Notes: generated by a model from the letters alone, not told the origin. DNA of 36,085 nt from Odoribacteraceae bacterium (GCA_031279175.1 JAITJA010000034.1:1-36085); one strand, 5' to 3'. Shown: positions 8,773 through 18,100, numbered from the stretch's first letter. A program made the numbers and translations.

Positions 8773-10129
8773 AACCATGAAAACACTCGCGATTCTATCC
8801 CTTCTTTCCCGGACGCCCGCCCGCCGCGCGCGTCTTCCCCTGCTACATGGCTTGTCGTGGTTACTCGTTCTCCTTTTCGCCCCGGGAGTCGCCCGGGCGC
8901 AGGAAGCGCGTCTCGACGCTTACACCATCGGCGAGGGTTTTACCTTCTCTTTCCCGGCTATTAATTATAGCATGACCCTCCGCGGCTACGTGCAAATGCA
9001 GTCTGACTCCCGCTTCTATACCGGCGACGCGGACGCGAGTCATCGTTTCCGCGTCCGGCGCGCCCGGCTACGTCTCTCCGGGCGATTACTTGACGGGCGG
9101 TTGACGTACCGGCTAACCGCTGATTTCTCCGAGTCCCTCTCGAGTGACGAGGCCAACAGTCTTTTGCACGACGCGTTCATCGCGTATAAACCCGCGTCCG
9201 GCATCACGATTACCATCGGGCAAGCGCCCGTCTCCACGGACAGCCGCGAAATGGGAATCTCGTCGAACACGCTCGCCTTCACCGACCGCAGCAAGCTCTC
9301 CTCCGCCTTCAGCACCATCCGCGAGGTTGGCGTCTCCGTCGAGGGTGATTTCCGCGTCGGGCAGCGGGCCGTGCTTCGTCCCGAGATCTCCGTTACTGAT
9401 GGTGACGGGAGCGTCACCCTCTCCCGCCGGTTCGGGGGGTTAAAGTACGGCGCGCGCGTGAATTTCCTTCCCTTCGGTCGCTTCCGGCAGTTCGGCGAAT
9501 TCTCCGGTACAGACCTCGTGCGCGAGGTAGCGCCGAGACTCTCCATCGGTGCCGCCGTCAGTTACAACGATGGCGTTAGCGATCGACGCGGCGGCAGGTC
9601 TTCGGGGGACATACTCTACCTTGACGCGGGGCAGCGTCATCTCCTCCCGGGATACGGCAAGATTGTCGCCGATTTCCTTTTCAAGTACCGGGGGCTTTAT
9701 CTCCTTGGCGAGTATGCCCGCGCGTGGGCCGACGTGCCCGGGGACATTGTTTACCGCGTCCGCGAGGACGGCTCGCTGGCCACGACCTTTGACGGTGGCG
9801 TCGAGGCCTACGTCAAGGGGCGCATGATGCTTGGCTCGGGGATCAATCTCGAGGCCTCGTATCTCTTCCCGCGCTGGCTGGCTTCCGCGGGGGCGCGTTA
9901 CACCCGGCTCTTCCCCGACGACAATTCTTACCTCAACAACACCTTGTATTATAACCGTAACACGGTACATGAATTGTCCGCCGCCAAGTACCTCAATCGC
10001 TCGCACGCCGTCAAGCTACAGGCATCCGTCGCGCGCGTCGCTGCCGGGGAAGGCAACCGCGACGTCTCCGGGAATGTCTTCACCGGCCCCGAGATTCTTT
10101 TCCAGTGTCTGTTACAGGTCTCCTTCTAA
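8764..10129 (+). CDS. Phosphate-selective porin O/P-like outer-membrane beta-barrel
   Basis: Signal peptide ending GVARAQEA; YSMTLRGYVQMQSD..FRVRRARLRLSGRLLDGRLTYRLTADFSES; C-terminal aromatic residue (LLQVSF). Confidence 0.75.
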
Positions 10130-10140
10130 ATCGCGTCCTC

Positions 10141-11658
10141 ATGTCACCCTACCCCCTGCTCCTCGCGTTACTATTTCCAGCGTGCGCGCTCGCCCAACAA
10201 CCGCGCGCGATGACCGAAAAGTTCTTTCCCGACCCCGGGATAGAGATCCCCACGCCCTCGTTCCAGAAAAAGCGCGGGTTTGCCTCTCTCCAGGAGACGC
10301 TCGCGTACATCCGGGCGACCATAAAAGATGATCCCCTGGCCACGCGTACCGTTATCGGGAAGACGAGGGGAGGGAAGGAGATACCGGCCGTCATCCTCCG
10401 CCGGGAAGATGGCAAACGAAAAACGCGCGTCCTGCTGCTCGCAAGGATTCACGGCGACGAGCCCGCCGGGACGGAGGCGCTCCTCTACTTCCTGCATCGC
10501 GTCTTCAGCGACAGCGACACGCGCGCGTTACTCGACCACCTCGACATCGCCCTGCTCCCGTTCATCAACATCGACGGCGGGGAGAAGCTCCGGAGAGAGC
10601 TCGACGGCGGGTTAGACATGAACAGGGACATGACAAAGTTGCTCGCGCCCGAGACCGTGGCGCTGAACCGGTTCGCGACAGCATTCTCTCCCGATATAGT
10701 GCTTGACTTGCACGAGTACCGGCCGTTTCGCGCCGACTACGCGCGCCTCGCCTCCTTCGGTGCTTGCGCGGCGCCCGACGTGATGTTGCTTCACAGTGAC
10801 AACCTCAATCGCGCGCCCGCTCTCGGGCTACTCCTCGAGCAGGCATTTTTACCTTCCATACACCGCGCGCTCTCGGACGCGGGAATGACGTCGCACCTTT
10901 ACTTCACGTCACGGCGAGAGGGTGGGGAGATCGTGTTAAATCTTGGTGGAGCCAGTCCCCGGTCATCGTCAACGTCGTTCGCGTTACGCGGCGCGATATC
11001 CATCCTCGCCGAGATCCGCGGGGCCGACATCGGGAGGACAGCCTTCAAGCGTCGCGTGCTCTCGGCGTATCTCGTGCTCGAGACCTTGTTGCGCGACGCC
11101 GTCGAACAGGCAACAGCCTTGCATGACGCGATCGCCGCCAACAACCAAGACTCGATCGTCGTCACCGCCACCCGTCCCGTCGCCCGCCGCCCGTTCCCAT
11201 TCATTGACATCGAGAAGAACGCGCGCGTCGACATCGACTTGCCCGCCCGCGCGGCTGCCGACGCGATACCCGTGATTGTCCGTTCGAGACCACTGGCATA
11301 TGCCATCGCCCCCGGGAATGACCACCTTGTCGAAAAGCTCGACGCGCTCGGCGTCATCACCCGCCGCCTGGATCGCGAGCAACGCGTCGACGGGGAAACA
11401 TTCCTCGTCTCCGCCTGCCGCCGCGCCGACACGCCCTTCGAGGGAATCGTCGAGCAGACCGTCACTACCTCCATTGTCCCACGCGCACTGCTTCTCCCAC
11501 CGGGTAGCGCGCTCGTGGAAATGAATCAACGAGCGGCAAACCTTGCCGCCATGCTGCTCGAGCCGGAAGCCGAAAACAGCTTCACGCGATACGGTCTCGT
11601 GACCGCGATCGCCGGACAAGAGTTACCCCTGTACAGGATCACCGGAAATATTCCATAA
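10141..11658 (+). CDS. Secreted M14-family zinc carboxypeptidase-like protein
   Basis: Signal peptide MSPYPLLLALLFPACALAQQ; HGDEPAGTE (HxxE zinc ligands), DMNRD substrate site, DLHEY third zinc ligand. Confidence 0.8.
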   Translation: MSPYPLLLALLFPACALAQQPRAMTEKFFPDPGIEIPTPSFQKKRGFASLQETLAYIRATIKDDPLATRTVIGKTRGGKEIPAVILRREDGKRKTRVLLLARIHGDEPAGTEALLYFLHRVFSDSDTRALLDHLDIALLPFINIDGGEKLRRELDGGLDMNRDMTKLLAPETVALNRFATAFSPDIVLDLHEYRPFRADYARLASFGACAAPDVMLLHSDNLNRAPALGLLLEQAFLPSIHRALSDAGMTSHLYFTSRREGGEIVLNLGGASPRSSSTSFALRGAISILAEIRGADIGRTAFKRRVLSAYLVLETLLRDAVEQATALHDAIAANNQDSIVVTATRPVARRPFPFIDIEKNARVDIDLPARAAADAIPVIVRSRPLAYAIAPGNDHLVEKLDALGVITRRLDREQRVDGETFLVSACRRADTPFEGIVEQTVTTSIVPRALLLPPGSALVEMNQRAANLAAMLLEPEAENSFTRYGLVTAIAGQELPLYRITGNIP

Positions 11659-11670
11659 ACATTATACACG

Positions 11671-12879
11671 ATGAAAAGAGTTACCATTATCACCATGACA
11701 CTCCTCCTCGCCGCCGCCGCGCGGGCACAGGAGAACGCGATCGCGTACCAACCAGGGAACGGCGTCGAACTGCGTCTCGACGAGGGCAATTACGCCTTCC
11801 GCGTCGGCGGGATGCTACAGCCCGCTCTCGTCTATTCCGCCGCGACTACCGGCGAGGCCGAAAAACGCTTCACCGTCAAGCGCGGCTTATTCTCGTTACG
11901 CGGGGAAGCGCGACGGGAACGCGTCGAATTCTTCATGCAAGTCGATTTCGCGCGCAACTCTCCACTCCTCGACGCGTATCTCTCCTATCGCCCCCGCCCC
12001 TTTATCGCGCTGCACGCCGGGCAAAGGCAGTCGCCAACGAACAACCGCGAGATCAACCTACAGGAAAGCATGATCGCGATGGCGGACTACTCGTTATTGT
12101 CCACCATGTTCTCTGCCACCGGACGCGAGTTCGGCCTCTTCGTCGAGGGAGAGTTCAACGCCGGCCCGATTGTCCTGTTCCCGGCGCTCTCCGCGACTTC
12201 CGGCGACGGGATTAATGCATTCGGGACCACCTCCACCGATGTCGATCTCGGCGGCGTCAAGCTCGGCGTGCGCCTGGACATTGCCCCCTTTGGCCGCTTT
12301 GCTCCAGGGAACGATCGCTCGACGGTGGACCTTGCCCGCGAACCTGCACCGAGGCTCAGGGCCGGCGTCGCCGGCAACTACAACCGCGGGGCGAGCCACG
12401 CCACGGGCGACGGGCACGGCGCTTTCACGCTCCACGACGCGGATGGAAAGCCCGCCTACCCGGACTACCGCCGGTTACATGTCGACCTCTTGTTCAAGTT
12501 CCGGGGCTTCACGCTCCTGGGAGAGTACACCGTTGCCACCGCCACGGCCCTCGATGGCCTGTACACCGCCGCCGGTGGATCCTCCAAACTCCTCCCCGGG
12601 CAAGTCAGTCACTACCTGGCGCTCGGGGAAGCATTTCACCTCCAGGCCGGTTACATCTTCAAGTCCGGGTGGGAGATTGACGCCCGACACGTCCGCGCGC
12701 GCCCGGAATTTGCACGCGAAACGGCCTCCATCTTCCGCCGCGTCGACGCCTACGAGGCCGCCATTGCCCGCCATGTCGCGAACGGCCGCCTCAAGATACA
12801 GCTCGACGTCGAGCGGGAAATACGCGAGAGAGAGGATAACGTCACCCGCGCCGGCATGATCTTGCAAATCACCTTCTGA
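11671..12879 (+). CDS. Second OprO/P-like porin, paralogous to 8764-10129
   Basis: Signal peptide LLLAAAARAQE; RFTVKRGLFSLRGEARRERVEFFMQVDF; GQRQSPTNNREINLQESMIAMADYSLLSTMFSATGREFGLFVEGEF; ends MILQITF. Confidence 0.75.
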   Translation: MKRVTIITMTLLLAAAARAQENAIAYQPGNGVELRLDEGNYAFRVGGMLQPALVYSAATTGEAEKRFTVKRGLFSLRGEARRERVEFFMQVDFARNSPLLDAYLSYRPRPFIALHAGQRQSPTNNREINLQESMIAMADYSLLSTMFSATGREFGLFVEGEFNAGPIVLFPALSATSGDGINAFGTTSTDVDLGGVKLGVRLDIAPFGRFAPGNDRSTVDLAREPAPRLRAGVAGNYNRGASHATGDGHGAFTLHDADGKPAYPDYRRLHVDLLFKFRGFTLLGEYTVATATALDGLYTAAGGSSKLLPGQVSHYLALGEAFHLQAGYIFKSGWEIDARHVRARPEFARETASIFRRVDAYEAAIARHVANGRLKIQLDVEREIREREDNVTRAGMILQITF

Positions 12880-13736
12880 TGCGATTGTCGATCCCCGCCG
12901 CGCTCCTGGCGCTGCTCGTCGCCTGCGACAAGGACGCGCCCGCGCCGTTCCTCGAGGGCCGCGGGACGACCGCGCTCGACGTCAACGGCAAGTCGATCGT
13001 CCTGCATTACTTCGTGCCCGGCAACGCGAGCGCCGGAACGCCACTACTCTTCCTCTTCCCCGGGATCGAACGCGACGCGAGTAACTATCTCGACGCGTGG
13101 ATCGAGAACGCCACCGCGGACGGACGCGCGGTGATCGCCTTCGAGTTTCCCGCGGCGACCTTCACGACGAGTGAATACATCACCGGGAACGTCATCGACG
13201 CCGCCGGCCGACTGGTAGATCCCGGCGAACGATCGTTCGCGGCGGTAGAACGCGCGTTTGATTACTTGAAGGAGGCCACCGGCAACCGCGTCGCGCGTCA
13301 CGACATGTTCGGACATTCTGCCGGCGCGCAATTCGTTCATCGTTACTTGATTTTCACCCCCGGCGCGCGGGTGAGAAGGGCTGTCGCGGCCAACGCCGGG
13401 TGGTATACCGTCCCCGATTTCTCGATTGACTTCCCGCACGGGTTGAAGGGAACGGGAGTCACAGCGGAAAGCCTCCGCGTGGCGTTTGCCGTCCCGCTCA
13501 CCATCCATCTCGGCATGAACGACACCCGGCAGGACGCGTCGTTAAATACTTCTCCCGGATCGACGCGACAGGGAGCCAACCGGTATGCCCGGGGGCGTTA
13601 TTTTTATAACGAGTGCTCCGCGATCGCTCGCGAGAATTCATTCCCTCTCGCGTGGACGAAACGCGAGCTTCCCGGCGTTGGCCACGAGCAAGCCAAAATG
13701 GCTCGAGACGCTGCCGCTATCTTCCGCGAGGAGTAG
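12879..13736 (+). CDS. Lipoprotein alpha/beta-hydrolase (esterase/depolymerase-like)
   Basis: N-terminal lipobox LLALLVAC-DKDAP; nucleophile elbow FGHSAGAQF; GVGHEQAKMA near the C-terminus as candidate catalytic His; GMNDTRQDASL. Confidence 0.7.
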   Translation: MRLSIPAALLALLVACDKDAPAPFLEGRGTTALDVNGKSIVLHYFVPGNASAGTPLLFLFPGIERDASNYLDAWIENATADGRAVIAFEFPAATFTTSEYITGNVIDAAGRLVDPGERSFAAVERAFDYLKEATGNRVARHDMFGHSAGAQFVHRYLIFTPGARVRRAVAANAGWYTVPDFSIDFPHGLKGTGVTAESLRVAFAVPLTIHLGMNDTRQDASLNTSPGSTRQGANRYARGRYFYNECSAIARENSFPLAWTKRELPGVGHEQAKMARDAAAIFREE

Positions 13737-13786
13737 TGCTATACTCGTCGCTCTACCAGGGCTTTTAATCATGCCCGCGCCATCCC

Positions 13787-13817
13787 GCGACGTCTTTCCC
13801 GGACGTCGCTATTTTTT
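13787..13817 (+). terminator. Rho-independent terminator of the iadA operon
   Basis: GCGACGTC (13787-13794) / GACGTCGC (13802-13809), 7-nt loop, then TATTTTTT. Confidence 0.85.
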
Positions 13818-13878
13818 CACGGTCGCGCGTCCCGGTCTCGTGCACCGTCGCGTGGGATACAGTTGACCACGCGATGTT

Positions 13879-14004
13879 AGCGCCCGACAATGGAATGTTG
13901 GCGCCCGACAATGCAATGTTGACGGCCGACAATGCAATGTCGACGGCCGACAATGCAATGTCGACGGCCGACAATGCAATGTTGACGGCCGACTATCGGG
14001 CATG
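13879..14004. repeat. 21-bp tandem array 2: GACGGCCGA-CAATGCAATGTY and variants, ~6 units plus a decayed upstream unit
   Basis: Units at 13879, 13900, 13921, 13942, 13963 and 13984 (21-bp steps); the three central units are identical or one base apart. Confidence 0.95.
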
Positions 14005-14056
14005 AAAAACCGGCGAAGCGTCAGGTAGTTGGAGACCTGAACGCGTCTCGCCGGTT
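14004..14056 (-). terminator. Long hairpin terminator for the M60 gene (minus strand)
   Basis: AACCGGCGA (14008-14016) / TCGCCGGTT (14048-14056), inner GCGT-CAGGT / ACCTG-a-ACGC; on minus strand followed by TTTTT (aaaaa at 14005-14009 on plus). Confidence 0.75.
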
Positions 14057-14092
14057 ATTTACAGGTGATACTCGCGCGGGCGAGGGGAGATG

Positions 14093-16444
14093 TTAGCGGG
14101 TGATACTCCCTTGCATTTCGAATATCGTGTTTTTGCTGATGTGTTCCAGCGCGGTCATGCCGGAGATTTTCCGGCGGGCGTCTATCGTGCTGCCGTTCGC
14201 GGAGAAGGTGATGTAGATGTCCCCGTCGCCGGCGCACTCGAGCTTGAACGTGAAGGTGACCGGTAGCGCGGTCGGGCGCGGGAACGAGGTGGCGGTGTTG
14301 TTGAACGAGATCACGCCGTTCTTGTTGGTCGGGGCGTTCCAGTAGTACTGGAATTTCTGGAGTCCCCCGTCTTTCCCGGGGTCCTCGTCGGAGGCCAGCA
14401 GTGCCGATCCCCAGGAGTTGACGTGCTCTTCCGCGGTCCAGGTGGTGGACAGGTCGATCGTCCACGTGTCGGAGGTGCTTAGTTCGGGGATGAGGTACAG
14501 TACTTTATGTCCCGTCCCGATCGTGAAGTTGTCTGGTGTTGGTGTTGTCCCGGCGAGCGTCACGGGTACTTCGCGTCGTTCCCCGTCGTGCCCGACGGCG
14601 TAGAGGCGGTGCACGTCGATGTCGTAGAGGAAGCCGTTTCCGCTGAATGGCTGGGCGGTGACGGCGTTCCCGGCGGTGTAGACGCGCCTGAGATCCCCGG
14701 TTGGTCCACCCGCGCGCGCCTCGAAGGCCACGGCGTTTGTCCATCCTTCCGGTGGCGAGACGAAGACGTTGTTCCTGACCTCGGCGGTGTATCCCGTTTG
14801 GAGGGGTAGCTTGTCGCGGAAGACGTGCACGTTCGCGTCGGTGATGTATTCCATGGCCTGTGTTAGTGGTGGGTATCCCTTGATGTTGTTGATCGCGGTT
14901 TCGATCATGGCCTCGCTGACGAGGCGCGTTCCCGACCCGTAGGGTTGCAGGAATCCCGTTTTCTTGAAGAAGTCGGTCAGGTCGAGGTTGGCTAACCGGC
15001 AGACGAGCTCGACGAAGTAGATTTGGTGCTGTCCGTCGGTGCGACTGCTGGCATACGGGTCTTGCTTGCGGTAGTGCTCGTAGATGTCCTCGTAGAAGCT
15101 CGCGCCGTGCGTGCCTGTTTTCCCGAGGACGTTGTCGAGGTAGAGGTATATTTGCCAGAAGGGGACGAGCTGGTGGAAGAGGTGGGCGTTGTCCTCGTTG
15201 AGGTTGTGCGGCGTGGGGGTTGAGTTTGGCCTGTCTTTCCCGAAGAACCAGTTGAATGCTCGTTCGTAGGTGTTGACGTACCCGCCGTCGGTGACGGTTT
15301 GCAGGTTGGTTCTGAGGTTGGTGTGAGGGCTGCTGGGCACGAGTTCGCGGGCGTGTGTCAGGAGGTACAGGGCCTCGATGTTGTTCGTGACCTCGACCAT
15401 TCCGCCCCATCGGAAGGCGGGGCGCGTTTGGTTGACGTGCCCGTGTTCGTGCCCGAAGACCCAGACGTTGGCCCCGACGATGGCGTCAGGATTTGCCATG
15501 TAGTTTCCGGGGTATGCGGTGTGGTAGTCAGAGGCGTAGGCGCCGACGCCGGTGTTCATGACCTCGTGGTGGAAGTAGGCGCGGGTGCGGTGTTTCCCCC
15601 CGAACCCGTTTGGCGGGTCGAGTAGTCCCATGAATTTCCATTCCAGGTAGACGACCGCGTCGTAGGCGTCGATGAGGTCTTTTCCTCTCCCGCCGGTGTA
15701 TTGCCTGAACCAGTCGGTTGGCGCGGTGACGGTGGCGTATTTCCCGACGAGGTCGAAGTAGGGGTTCACGGCGGCGGAGATCAGGCGTTGCCAGTCGTCG
15801 TTCGTGTGCTTTCGGAGGTCGAAGCATCCGTTGACTTCTCCCCCGTGTATGTTGAGCTTGATGTCGGGAGGTCGGGTGGCGCTCGTGTAGTAGTAGCGGA
15901 TGTATGCCAGTCCGTTCCCGCTTCCGGGCAGGATTCCCGGGACGATGATGTTTTCCCCGTTGGAGAGGGGTATCGCTGCCGGTCCGGAGGAGTACCCGCC
16001 TGTTGTCGCGGTGGTGAGTGTTTGGATCTTGAGCGTTGCTTCCCCGGGGTTTTGCAGGCCGCTGACGAAGACGTGTAGCGTGTCGCCGGATTTCAAGGAG
16101 ATGCCCGTCGGGTAGTCCATCACGCCGTACTTGGCCGTTTTGTTGATCGACGCGTCGACGGAGGGTTCGGGAAGCGGCTCCACGCGCGCGACGCGGAACT
16201 CGGAGGCGTACGTGCCGTCGAGCATTTGCAGGGCGATGGAGCGGTACATGGCGTTGTCGCATACCGAGTCGATGAAGGCTTTCGTCATTCCCTCGCGTAA
16301 TTCGGTGCACGAGACGTCGGTGAAGATCGTCACGGGGTTGAAGGTTCCCGGGCGCGGGGGCAAGTTCGTGGTGCCGTCCGGGAGGTCGTCCCCGGAACAG
16401 TTCGAGAAAAGGATGAATAGAAGTAAGTAGAAAATGTTTTTCAT
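14093..16444 (-). CDS. M60-family (enhancin/mucinase-like) metallopeptidase, surface lipoprotein
   Basis: Lipobox LFSNC-SGDD; HEHGH zinc motif in VFGHEHGHVNQTRPAFRWGGMVEVTNNI; FHHEVMNTGVGAYAS; 783 aa. Confidence 0.82.
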   Translation of the reverse strand: MKNIFYLLLFILFSNCSGDDLPDGTTNLPPRPGTFNPVTIFTDVSCTELREGMTKAFIDSVCDNAMYRSIALQMLDGTYASEFRVARVEPLPEPSVDASINKTAKYGVMDYPTGISLKSGDTLHVFVSGLQNPGEATLKIQTLTTATTGGYSSGPAAIPLSNGENIIVPGILPGSGNGLAYIRYYYTSATRPPDIKLNIHGGEVNGCFDLRKHTNDDWQRLISAAVNPYFDLVGKYATVTAPTDWFRQYTGGRGKDLIDAYDAVVYLEWKFMGLLDPPNGFGGKHRTRAYFHHEVMNTGVGAYASDYHTAYPGNYMANPDAIVGANVWVFGHEHGHVNQTRPAFRWGGMVEVTNNIEALYLLTHARELVPSSPHTNLRTNLQTVTDGGYVNTYERAFNWFFGKDRPNSTPTPHNLNEDNAHLFHQLVPFWQIYLYLDNVLGKTGTHGASFYEDIYEHYRKQDPYASSRTDGQHQIYFVELVCRLANLDLTDFFKKTGFLQPYGSGTRLVSEAMIETAINNIKGYPPLTQAMEYITDANVHVFRDKLPLQTGYTAEVRNNVFVSPPEGWTNAVAFEARAGGPTGDLRRVYTAGNAVTAQPFSGNGFLYDIDVHRLYAVGHDGERREVPVTLAGTTPTPDNFTIGTGHKVLYLIPELSTSDTWTIDLSTTWTAEEHVNSWGSALLASDEDPGKDGGLQKFQYYWNAPTNKNGVISFNNTATSFPRPTALPVTFTFKLECAGDGDIYITFSANGSTIDARRKISGMTALEHISKNTIFEMQGSITR

Positions 16445-16527
16445 CTGAACGTGTTATTAACGAGTTATGGTTGTTTGTTGTCCCGGCAGCAGGAGACGTC
16501 GCCTCGCGCCAGCGGGATGAGGATAAA

Positions 16528-16570
16528 GAAAGGGGCGAAGTAATGAGCTTCGCCCCCCCTTTTCTTTCTC
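16528..16570 (-). terminator. Bidirectional-looking terminator downstream of the BspA-like gene
   Basis: GGGGCGAAG (16532-16540) / CTTCGCCCC (16548-16556); T-rich tail on plus (TTTTCTTT); minus-strand tail is CTTTCTTT. Confidence 0.75.
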
Positions 16571-16590
16571 TGTTTTCGTCTACACTATGT

Positions 16591-16639
16591 CGTTCCCCTC
16601 TGGCCGTCCCCTCTTCCGTTCCCCTCTGGCCGTCCCCTC
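16591..16639. repeat. Short direct repeat, 23-nt copies CGTTCCCCTCTGGCCGTCCCCTC at 26-bp spacing (underlying 13-bp TCCCCTCTKSCSG-like period)
   Basis: 16591-16613 and 16617-16639 are identical by eye. Confidence 0.85.
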
Positions 16640-16662
16640 GCGCTATCTACTTGTCGATAGCG

Positions 16663-18081
16663 TTATCTCCGCTTGACATAGACGGAGGTTGTCGCGGCGT
16701 GCGCGGCCCCGACTTGCGTGACGGTTTCCACTCCGGTAGCGGTCTTGAAGTCGATGGGCTCCCCACCATTCACGCCCTCGTTCTGGACGGTCATCGAGAT
16801 GCTTCCATTCCCGGTGCACGTCAGCGTGATCGTCACCGGCTTGTTCAGCGTGATGGCATACGGGGTCATCGTGTGGGTCGTGGAGTTCCAGTTCCCGCGT
16901 CCGATGGCTCCTACCTTCGTGCTTCCCTGTGATTTTCCACCGAGGTAGAACTCGAAGGGTTTAGAACCGAGGGATTCGACTACCGTCCCCGTGTACACGA
17001 TGTTGAGCAAGTGAACGCCCCAGCCGGCGCTACCGAACGTGACCGTGTTGATGTCGGTCGAGGCCTGCGTGCTGACGGCCGTGATGGTCCACTCGCTGGT
17101 CGTGTAGAGCGGTGTCGACAAGGTGGCGTATTGCCAGCCCTCGACGGCTGATGCTGCCGGGATCGTGTATGCCTCCGATACTTCCGGCGAGGCCCCGTTC
17201 ACGGTCATCTCTTTCCACACGTCTCGCTCGCGGTAGGCGCTTCCCGAGGCGGTGGGCACGGTCAGGGCGATGTTCTTCAGGGTAAGTCCCTCGAAAGCGT
17301 TGGCGGCCACCGTTGGCGGCGCGGTCGCGTCGAGGAAGATGGAGGTGAGGTTCGCGCATCCCTTGAAGGCCTGTTGTCCGACGGAGGTGACCGTTGCCGG
17401 TAGGGTGACCGTCGCGAGTGCAGGCGCGTTCTGGAAGCAGTTGGCCCCGATAGCGGTTATCGTCCCGGGGGCGGTGACACTCTCGAGCTTCGCGGCGCCC
17501 TCGAAGAGGCCGACGCCTGTCGCGCCATGCCCTTTCAAGGAGTTATCCGGGATGCTGGTGACGCCCGACAGGTCGATCTTCGTCAGCGACTTTGTTGTTG
17601 CCAGCGAGGTGATTGTTTTCATGTCTTCGGCGTTGAGCGTCCCGACGACGACGAGCTCCGTGGAGGTGAGGGAGGCGGTGAGTTGCGCGAGCGAGCCGGG
17701 CGTTTTCACGTTGGTGATGCCTTCCCTGTAGTCCACGTCGACGGGTATCTCGATGTTCGTGCCACTTCCGTCAGCGGCAAAGGCGCGTAGCGTGGCCACC
17801 CCGTGGGCGACCCCGGTGATCACGCCTGCTTGCGTGACGGTGAAGATCGTCTCGTCGCTGCTCTCGAAGAGCACTCTCCGGTAGGAGGCGTTCTCGGGAA
17901 GGGCCACGGCGGTGACGCGAAGGGTTTGGTTTTCCTTCAGCGTGAGATCACTGCCTGACGCTCCCGCGACCGTGATTTCCGTTACGGGGATGACGGTTTT
18001 TTTATCGTCTTCGCTACAGGCCGCGAGCATGAAGCAGGCGGCGAGGATGACGAGTCCGCGTGATTGTGTGATGGTTTTCAT
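16663..18081 (-). CDS. BspA-like (LRR_5) surface lipoprotein with N-terminal Ig-like (BIG_2-type) domain
   Basis: Lipobox LAAC-SEDDKK; LTLKENQTLRVTAVALPENASYRRVLFESSDETIFTVTQAGVITGVAHGVATLRAFAADGS; LRR_5-like TAIGANCFQNAPALATVTLPATVTSVGQQAFKGCANLTSIFL. Confidence 0.82.
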   Translation of the reverse strand: MKTITQSRGLVILAACFMLAACSEDDKKTVIPVTEITVAGASGSDLTLKENQTLRVTAVALPENASYRRVLFESSDETIFTVTQAGVITGVAHGVATLRAFAADGSGTNIEIPVDVDYREGITNVKTPGSLAQLTASLTSTELVVVGTLNAEDMKTITSLATTKSLTKIDLSGVTSIPDNSLKGHGATGVGLFEGAAKLESVTAPGTITAIGANCFQNAPALATVTLPATVTSVGQQAFKGCANLTSIFLDATAPPTVAANAFEGLTLKNIALTVPTASGSAYRERDVWKEMTVNGASPEVSEAYTIPAASAVEGWQYATLSTPLYTTSEWTITAVSTQASTDINTVTFGSAGWGVHLLNIVYTGTVVESLGSKPFEFYLGGKSQGSTKVGAIGRGNWNSTTHTMTPYAITLNKPVTITLTCTGNGSISMTVQNEGVNGGEPIDFKTATGVETVTQVGAAHAATTSVYVKRR

Positions 18082-18100
18082 GTCCGAGTATTTATGTGTG

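Noticed and set aside
13765-13974. Small ORF MSAVDIALSAVDIALSAVNIALSG
   Set aside because: Translation of array 2 repeats; no start context and overlaps a terminator.
14505-15410. Large antisense/alternate-frame ORFs (Arg/Pro-rich) inside the M60 gene and similar ones elsewhere
   Set aside because: Typical spurious ORFs in GC-rich coding DNA; low-complexity Arg/Pro/Gly composition.
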